Below are positions 29,137 to 33,321 of a stretch of 33,321 bases of DNA, piece by piece. The DNA is taken from assembly GCA_934636305.1 (NCBI GenBank), contig CAKUAM010000015.1:1-33321 (forward strand). Reading direction: 5' to 3'. Position numbers and translations under genes: made by a program. This stretch comes from an uncultured Oscillospiraceae bacterium. GTDB lineage: Bacteria > Bacillota > Clostridia > Oscillospirales > Oscillospiraceae. Within the stretch, counting starts at the first letter, position 1. Each line of letters begins with the position of its first letter. Below the pieces are notes generated by a model. It saw only the letters and a list, made by a program, of their open reading frames with translations, was not told where the DNA came from and made no database searches.

Positions 29137-30312
29137 TTAATTTTCTGCGCTGCCGCAGTATCTGGTGTAAAGGGCAATGTGATCCTCGATGCAGAACTCG
29201 CCGGTCCAGGCGTTCGCCGTCACACACAGAACGCTGCGGCCGTCCGGTGTCTGCCCGGCGCTGGCGCAGCAGTTCATGGCCTCAGCGGTATAGCCGGTCT
29301 TGGCCGCGTCGATCTGCGCGCCGCCCAGAGAATACTCATGGTGCACGCGGTAGAGGAACCGATTCGTCATGGCAAGCCCGTCCGGGTGCTGCTCGGTCCT
29401 GGAGGCGGTGTAGTTTTCTGCCTGCAGCACCTTGGCGCAGGTCTCGTTCTGCAGGGCTGCCTGCAGGATCAGGGCGATCTCGCGCACGGTGGAGTAGTGG
29501 TCCTCATCGTGCAGACCGCTGGTATTCATGAAGTGGGTATGGCTCAGGCCAAGCGCCTGGGCCTTTTCGTTCATCAGGGCGACAAAGCCCTCCTCGCTGC
29601 CGGCAACGGCCTGGGCCAGCGCCTGTGTGGCTTCGGCTCCCGATGGGACGACCGCGCCGTAGAGAAGATCAAGCATGGTGACGGTCTCGCCGTCCACAAA
29701 GCCGGCCATGGACGCGCCGGCCAGATAAATGGGGTCGATGATGGCCTGCGTCATGGTGAAGGTGGCGTCCAGATCGGGGAGGTTTTCCGCCGCGACAAGC
29801 AGCGTCATAATTTTTGTCATGGAGGCAGGGTAGATCTTCGCGTCCGGATTTTTTTCGGCCAGAACAGTGCCGCTCTGCACATCGACAAGCACGGCGGAGG
29901 AGGAGTAGATCTCAAGGTCGAGCGTCTTTGTCTCCTCTGTGGACTGTGCCAGCGCAAGAGCGGGCTGCAGCGGCTCTGGATCTGGTTCTGGATCCGGCTC
30001 AGGCTCTGCAGGCTCTGACGTTGGCTCGGGATTAGGCTCCGGGGTGGGAGCGGGAGACGCGTCCGAGGGCTGCTCCGGCTGCGTTTGGGTGGATGCCGGA
30101 GACTCCGGCGTGGGGATGGGCGCATTGAGATAGGGCTGCAGGACAGCCTTATGGGCATAGAGTGCGGCGCCGGTCAGCAGCGCAGCGCACAGAAGCAGGA
30201 TCGATACCGTGCGGATGATCCGGCTGCGTCTGGCACGCTTGCGGTCACGCAGGCGATCAAAGGCCGGCGAGGGCTGGTCAGCTTCAAAGTTGGATTGCGG
30301 TTCGTGATTCAT
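29137..30312 (-). CDS. D-alanyl-D-alanine carboxypeptidase (S11 family)
   Basis: A 391-residue membrane-anchored low-molecular-weight penicillin-binding protein that trims the terminal D-Ala of peptidoglycan stem peptides. A basic cytoplasmic N terminus precedes a helix (about 33-55), then a Pro/Glu/Asp-rich spacer (about 64-116) and the catalytic domain. Motifs are SxxK at Ser164-Met-Thr-Lys167, the second motif as Ser224-Gly-Ala226 in place of SxN, and KTG at 338-340. The anchor is at the N terminus, not as the C-terminal amphipathic helix of classic DacA. GGAG lies upstream of the ATG at 30312. It is first in a unit with the MFS and GH2 genes, an odd partnership. Confidence 0.9.
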   Translation of the reverse strand: MNHEPQSNFEADQPSPAFDRLRDRKRARRSRIIRTVSILLLCAALLTGAALYAHKAVLQPYLNAPIPTPESPASTQTQPEQPSDASPAPTPEPNPEPTSEPAEPEPDPEPDPEPLQPALALAQSTEETKTLDLEIYSSSAVLVDVQSGTVLAEKNPDAKIYPASMTKIMTLLVAAENLPDLDATFTMTQAIIDPIYLAGASMAGFVDGETVTMLDLLYGAVVPSGAEATQALAQAVAGSEEGFVALMNEKAQALGLSHTHFMNTSGLHDEDHYSTVREIALILQAALQNETCAKVLQAENYTASRTEQHPDGLAMTNRFLYRVHHEYSLGGAQIDAAKTGYTAEAMNCCASAGQTPDGRSVLCVTANAWTGEFCIEDHIALYTRYCGSAEN

Positions 30313-30354
30313 GGTTGACTCTCCAGAGAATAAGGGACATGCCCGAATACTCTT

Positions 30355-30383
30355 ATTCTATCACATTTGGCGCAATGAGAAAA
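30355..30383 (-). promoter_or_regulatory. Promoter of the carboxypeptidase-MFS-GH2 unit
   Basis: On the minus strand an extended -10, TGATAGAAT (30355-30363), lies about 43 bp before the gene, with a poor -35 TTTTCT (30378-30383) at 17-bp spacing. Confidence 0.5.
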
Positions 30384-30515
30384 GCATGGAATTGAAGCTT
30401 TGAAAAAAACGCCACAGGCTTGGCGGCAGAAGGACTCTACCCACGGTAGAACCGGTTTTTGCAGCCGTAGAGCGCTGCGCGCGCGGGATAGATAGCTTTT
30501 TTCCTGGCGAGGCGG

Positions 30516-30521
30516 TATAAT
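30516..30521 (+). promoter_or_regulatory. -10 box of the degV-like gene
   Basis: A consensus TATAAT lies 36 bp before the start codon. The -35 region (TAGCTT at 30493-30498) is weak, so an activator or a longer spacer may be involved. Confidence 0.45.
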
Positions 30522-30557
30522 GAGCAGCAGCAAAACAAGAAACTGGAGGGTATTCCC

Positions 30558-31433
30558 ATGGAAAAGCTGTTTCAGATTATTACTGATTCTTCGTGCGATC
30601 TGCCGCAGACGCTGGCGGACGAGCTGGATCTGGCTGTCCTGCCCCTGCATGTGCATATCGGTGATGAGACATATGCAAATTATCTGGATGGACGTGAAAT
30701 CGGATTCCACGAATTTTTTGACAGAATGCGCGAGGGTGCGCGTGCCACAACAAGCGCTGTGAATGTTGAGCAGTTCAAGACGGTCATGGAGCAGAAGCTG
30801 CAGGCGGGGCTGGATATTCTGTTTATCGGCTTTTCCTCCGGCCTCAGCACAACGTACCAGTCCGGCGCCATTGCCTGCGACGAGCTGCGCGAGCAGTATC
30901 CCGAGCGCAAGCTCATTGCCATTGATTCCCTCTGCGCGTCCATCGGCGAGGGACTGCTTGTCTATCTGGCGGCAAAAAAGCAGCAGGCAGGCGCGTCCAT
31001 CGATGATGTTGCCGCCTACGTCCGCGACACGATTCCGCATCTTTGCCACTGGTTCACGGTGGATGATCTGATGTTCCTCAAACGCGGCGGCCGCGTGGAC
31101 GCGGCAACGGCGATTGTCGGCACCGTGCTGCAGATCAAGCCGGTCATGCATATGGACGACGCAGGCACGCTCAAGAATGTGACGAAGGCCAGAGGGCGCA
31201 AGGCGGCGCTCCGGGCGCTGGCGCAGAAGCTGGCGGACACCGCGACCAACCCGGCGGAGCAGACCGTTTTTATCTGCCACGGCGACTGCCTGGACGATGC
31301 GGAATATACCGCGCAGCAGATCCGGGCGCTCGTCCCGGTGAAGGAGATTATCATCAATTATGTCGGCCCGGTCATCGGCGCACATACAGGCCCGGGCGTG
31401 GTGTCGGTGTTCTTTGTCGGCACGCACCGGTAA
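30558..31433 (+). CDS. DegV family fatty-acid-binding protein
   Basis: A 291-residue DegV/FakB-type protein that binds a fatty acid and, in better studied Firmicutes, presents it to the FakA kinase for phosphorylation. Diagnostic features are the opening IITDSSCDLP, the FSSGLSTTYQSG loop, and VDDLMFLKRGGRVDAATA in the second half, followed by IGAHTGPGVVSVFFVG at the C terminus. The fakA-like kinase gene is not nearby, as is common for the several DegV paralogs of one genome. GGAGG precedes the start. A terminator hairpin lies 18 bp after the stop. Confidence 0.93.
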   Translation: MEKLFQIITDSSCDLPQTLADELDLAVLPLHVHIGDETYANYLDGREIGFHEFFDRMREGARATTSAVNVEQFKTVMEQKLQAGLDILFIGFSSGLSTTYQSGAIACDELREQYPERKLIAIDSLCASIGEGLLVYLAAKKQQAGASIDDVAAYVRDTIPHLCHWFTVDDLMFLKRGGRVDAATAIVGTVLQIKPVMHMDDAGTLKNVTKARGRKAALRALAQKLADTATNPAEQTVFICHGDCLDDAEYTAQQIRALVPVKEIIINYVGPVIGAHTGPGVVSVFFVGTHR

Positions 31434-31450
31434 TATAGATATAGTCTGAA

Positions 31451-31486
31451 AAACCCCTCTGTGCATGCGAATGTACAGAGGGGTTT
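31451..31486 (+). terminator. Terminator hairpin after the DegV gene (duplicated, copy 1)
   Basis: A 16-bp stem with one wobble or mismatch (31451-31466 with 31471-31486) has a GCGA loop and a T3 end. An almost identical hairpin lies at 31649-31684; the similarity continues into ACTGTCAA on the right side, offset by 3 nt. Confidence 0.8.
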
Positions 31487-31542
31487 GAGACTGTCAAAAA
31501 ACCACGAAAAAGAGTTGGAATACAGAGCAGCAGGGGAAGAGT

Positions 31543-31613
31543 GAAGGGGGCAAAGAGCCCCCTTCGCGTTCAATCAACCAGTTTTTCGAACTTTTTCAAA
31601 GTTCGAAAAACTG
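31543..31613. repeat. Two perfect hairpins between the duplicated terminators
   Basis: GAAGGGGGC/GCCCCCTTC (31543-31551 with 31557-31565) is followed by a 16-bp perfect stem, CAGTTTTTCGAACTTT, with a TTC loop (31579-31594 with 31598-31613). A third, nested pairing (TCAGCG/CGCTGA with CGAAAA/TTTTCG) follows to about 31648. No gene is visible in 31434-31713. Confidence 0.7.
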
Positions 31614-31648
31614 TCTCAGCGGGGCGAAAAGACTTTTTCGACACGCTG

Positions 31649-31684
31649 AAACCCCTCTGTACATGCGAATGTACAGAGGGGTTT
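31649..31684 (-). terminator. Terminator hairpin (duplicated, copy 2), likely for the methyltransferase gene
   Basis: A perfect 16-bp stem (31649-31664 with 31669-31684) with a GCGA loop. It differs from copy 1 at one base and restores full pairing. It is symmetrical enough to serve the minus-strand gene that ends at 31714. Confidence 0.75.
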
Positions 31685-31713
31685 ACTGTCAATACGTGTT
31701 GTTGCGGCAGCGG

Positions 31714-32463
31714 TCAGGCCTTCCTTGCCAGCGTTGCCCAGTAGGTTGGGACGTTATGCTCGTGCAGATTGCCGTAGCCGTTGGTGTCCTCATAGAGGTC
31801 AAGCAGCTGCAGCCCAGCCTTGAGCTGGCCGGTGAGCTGCTCGTGTGCAGTGTGGGAAAACTGAATGCCGCCGTCTACCTTTTCCAGCTGCCGCATCTGC
31901 TCCTCATCGTCGAGCGGGTTGAACGGCAGCGTATTGCAGATTCTGGTTTCATCCTCGTCAAAGGCAAAGTTCAATCCATTATCAAGCCCGGCCAGCAGCC
32001 GGCCGCCCGGCTTTAAGATGCGCGCGCATTCATGCCAGATGGGCAGCACGGCCAGCACATAGCAATTGGAGACGGGATGGAAAATCAGATCAAAGGAGTT
32101 TGCGGCAAAGGGCAGCTTTTTTGTCATGTCTGCGTGGACGATGGTGATGGCATAGCCCTCACGCTCGGAAACAAGCTGCTCCGCGTCCAGCTGCTGCTGT
32201 GAGTAATCGAGCACGGTGCACTCTGCGCCCAGCGCGGCAAAAATGGGCATCTGCTGGCCGCCTCCGGAGGCCAGACCCAGCACGCGCTTGCCGCGCAGAT
32301 CGCCGAACCATTCGTGCGGCACGGGCTTGACCGGCGTGAGCTTGACGTCCCAGTCGCCCCGAAGCGCTTTTTCATAGGTTTCGTGGGAGATGGGGATGCC
32401 CCATTCCCAGCCCTTGCTGATCCAGCGGCTGATGGCCTGCATGTTGAGATCCTGATAGCTCAT
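31714..32463 (-). CDS. Class I SAM-dependent methyltransferase
   Basis: A 249-residue methyltransferase with the standard motifs: motif I VLGLASGGGQQ (SAM-binding glycine loop, with Ala-Ser where Gly-Cys/Thr-Gly is usual), the acidic end of strand 2 in CTVLDYS, HADMTKKLPFAANSFDLIFHP (motifs II/III), and ARILKPGGRLL (post-motif). The N terminus (ISRWISKGWEWGIPIS) resembles a family of small bacterial methyltransferases often annotated only as methyltransferase domain 11. The acceptor is unknown. A G-rich ribosome site precedes the ATG at 32463. It lies 18 bp downstream of the ABC-F gene and is probably co-transcribed with it. Confidence 0.9.
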   Translation of the reverse strand: MSYQDLNMQAISRWISKGWEWGIPISHETYEKALRGDWDVKLTPVKPVPHEWFGDLRGKRVLGLASGGGQQMPIFAALGAECTVLDYSQQQLDAEQLVSEREGYAITIVHADMTKKLPFAANSFDLIFHPVSNCYVLAVLPIWHECARILKPGGRLLAGLDNGLNFAFDEDETRICNTLPFNPLDDEEQMRQLEKVDGGIQFSHTAHEQLTGQLKAGLQLLDLYEDTNGYGNLHEHNVPTYWATLARKA

Positions 32464-32481
32464 TATAAAATCCCCCCGGTA

Positions 32482-33321
32482 TCAGTTTCCTTCCTTCGCC
32501 AGCTTCCAGGCGAGGTAATCGTCGTAGGAGCTGAGACGGTCAATGATGGTGCCATCGGGCTGGAACTCAATGACGCGGGTGCAGGTGGTCTGCAGCAGCT
32601 CATGGTCGTGCGAGGCCAGCAGAATGTTGCCAGGGAAGGCACACAGGCCCTTGTTGACAGCTTGAATGGACTCCATGTCCAGATGGTTTGTCGGCTGGTC
32701 GAGCAGCAGCACATTTGCGCCGGAGAGCATCATTTTGGACAGCATGCAGCGCACCTTCTCCCCGCCGGACAGCACGTTTACGGGCTTGAAAACTTCTTCG
32801 CCGGAGAACAGCATCCGGCCAAGGAAACCGCGCAGGTAGACATCGTCCTTCTTGGCCGAATACTGACGGATCCAGTCGACAAGCGAGTCTGTGCAGCCCT
32901 CAAAATAGGCGGTATTATCCTTGGGCAGATAACTGGTGGTGACGGTCTGCCCCCATTTGACGCTGCCCTCGTCGGGCTCCAGCTCCCCCATGAGAATTTT
33001 AAAGAGTGTGGTCTGCGCCAGTTCGTTTTCGCCGACAAAAGCGATCTTGTCATTCTTGTTCACAATGAACGAGACCTTGTCCAGCAGCTTAACACCGTCG
33101 ATGGTTTTGGAAACGTCGGTGACGAACAGGATGTCCTTACCGACCTCACGCTCACGCTCGAAGCCGACAAACGGATACCGGCGGGAGGAGGCAGGCATTT
33201 CCTCAACGGACATTTTGTCGAGCAGCTTGCGGCGGGAGGTTGCCTGCTTGCTCTTGGCCTTGTTGGCGGCAAAGCGCGCGATAAAGGTCTGCAGCTCAGC
33301 AATCTTTTCTTCGTTGCGCTT
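32482..33321 (-). CDS. ABC-F family ATPase, C-terminal part (partial)
   Basis: The last 279 residues of an ABC-F protein that continues beyond the right edge. The visible part has the basic inter-domain linker (to about residue 45) and the second ATPase domain. That domain has LSGGEKVR (184-191) and a Walker B-like LLLDQPTNHLD in which Gln209 stands where the catalytic Glu normally is. The Walker A region reads GENELAQTTL (97-106) without the usual GxGK core. ABC-F proteins act on the ribosome E site or give antibiotic resistance; the layout resembles the YbiT/YkpA-like branch. The tail after the domain is short, with no C-terminal extension. Confidence 0.9.
   Translation of the reverse strand, partial: KRNEEKIAELQTFIARFAANKAKSKQATSRRKLLDKMSVEEMPASSRRYPFVGFEREREVGKDILFVTDVSKTIDGVKLLDKVSFIVNKNDKIAFVGENELAQTTLFKILMGELEPDEGSVKWGQTVTTSYLPKDNTAYFEGCTDSLVDWIRQYSAKKDDVYLRGFLGRMLFSGEEVFKPVNVLSGGEKVRCMLSKMMLSGANVLLLDQPTNHLDMESIQAVNKGLCAFPGNILLASHDHELLQTTCTRVIEFQPDGTIIDRLSSYDDYLAWKLAKEGN

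Noticed and set aside
31451..31684. Possible CRISPR-like repeat-spacer unit
   Set aside because: Only two copies, each a full terminator hairpin with a GCGA loop, 198 bp apart, and no cas genes; a duplicated terminator explains it.

Overview
The window reads as a chromosomal segment of a moderately GC-rich Gram-positive anaerobe, most likely a gut member of the Clostridia (Oscillospirales/Ruminococcaceae-like). This is inferred from LPXTG cell-wall anchors, a lipobox-bearing binding protein, strong Shine-Dalgarno sites, sigma-A style promoters, many intrinsic terminators and the gene families present. I see no rRNA, tRNA, CRISPR array, phage gene or complete insertion sequence.

Layout. (1) 1-386: the last 27 codons of an upstream gene, then two terminators. 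(2) 387-11187: a carbohydrate-use locus. A ROK repressor is divergent from a sugar ABC transporter (binding protein, two-domain ATPase, permease) followed by a Gfo/Idh/MocA dehydrogenase. An AraC regulator faces the other way and shares an overlapping promoter region with a second transcription unit: a xylose-isomerase-like enzyme with an altered metal site, a PfkB kinase and an MtlD-type dehydrogenase. Together they could import a sugar or polyol, oxidise and isomerise it, phosphorylate it and feed it to glycolysis. The substrate is not identifiable from sequence. (3) 11390-12474: an ECF transporter S component overlapping a YwlG/TIGR01440 gene. (4) 12476-13121: a gene-free, hairpin-crowded convergent region with two dispersed repeat families. 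(5) 13192-16251: metal homeostasis: an ArsR-AraC fusion regulator divergent from a stand-alone HMA metallochaperone and a Zn/Cd-type P1B ATPase with no HMA domain of its own. (6) 16401-19964: YhhN and TRIC membrane proteins, rplS with a structured leader, and a MATE exporter. (7) 20219-21235: pta. (8) 21463-25661: three LPXTG surface/pilin genes with no sortase in the window; the first carries six CX4HXHX3-4C repeats. (9) 26120-30312 on the minus strand: a D,D-carboxypeptidase, an MFS transporter and a GH2 glycosidase, probably one operon. (10) 30558-33321: DegV, a hairpin cluster with a duplicated terminator, a SAM methyltransferase, and the C-terminal part of an ABC-F protein whose last ATPase domain lacks canonical Walker residues.

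The most unusual signals are three. First, the sugar locus built around an isomerase whose conserved metal-ligand Asp is His. Second, a family of about 65-bp nested palindromes in three intergenic regions, two of which also carry a second shared 56-bp element in the same order and orientation. Third, the Cys/His repeat array on a wall-anchored protein. All coordinates, alignments and identity counts were made by eye; none was checked against a database.
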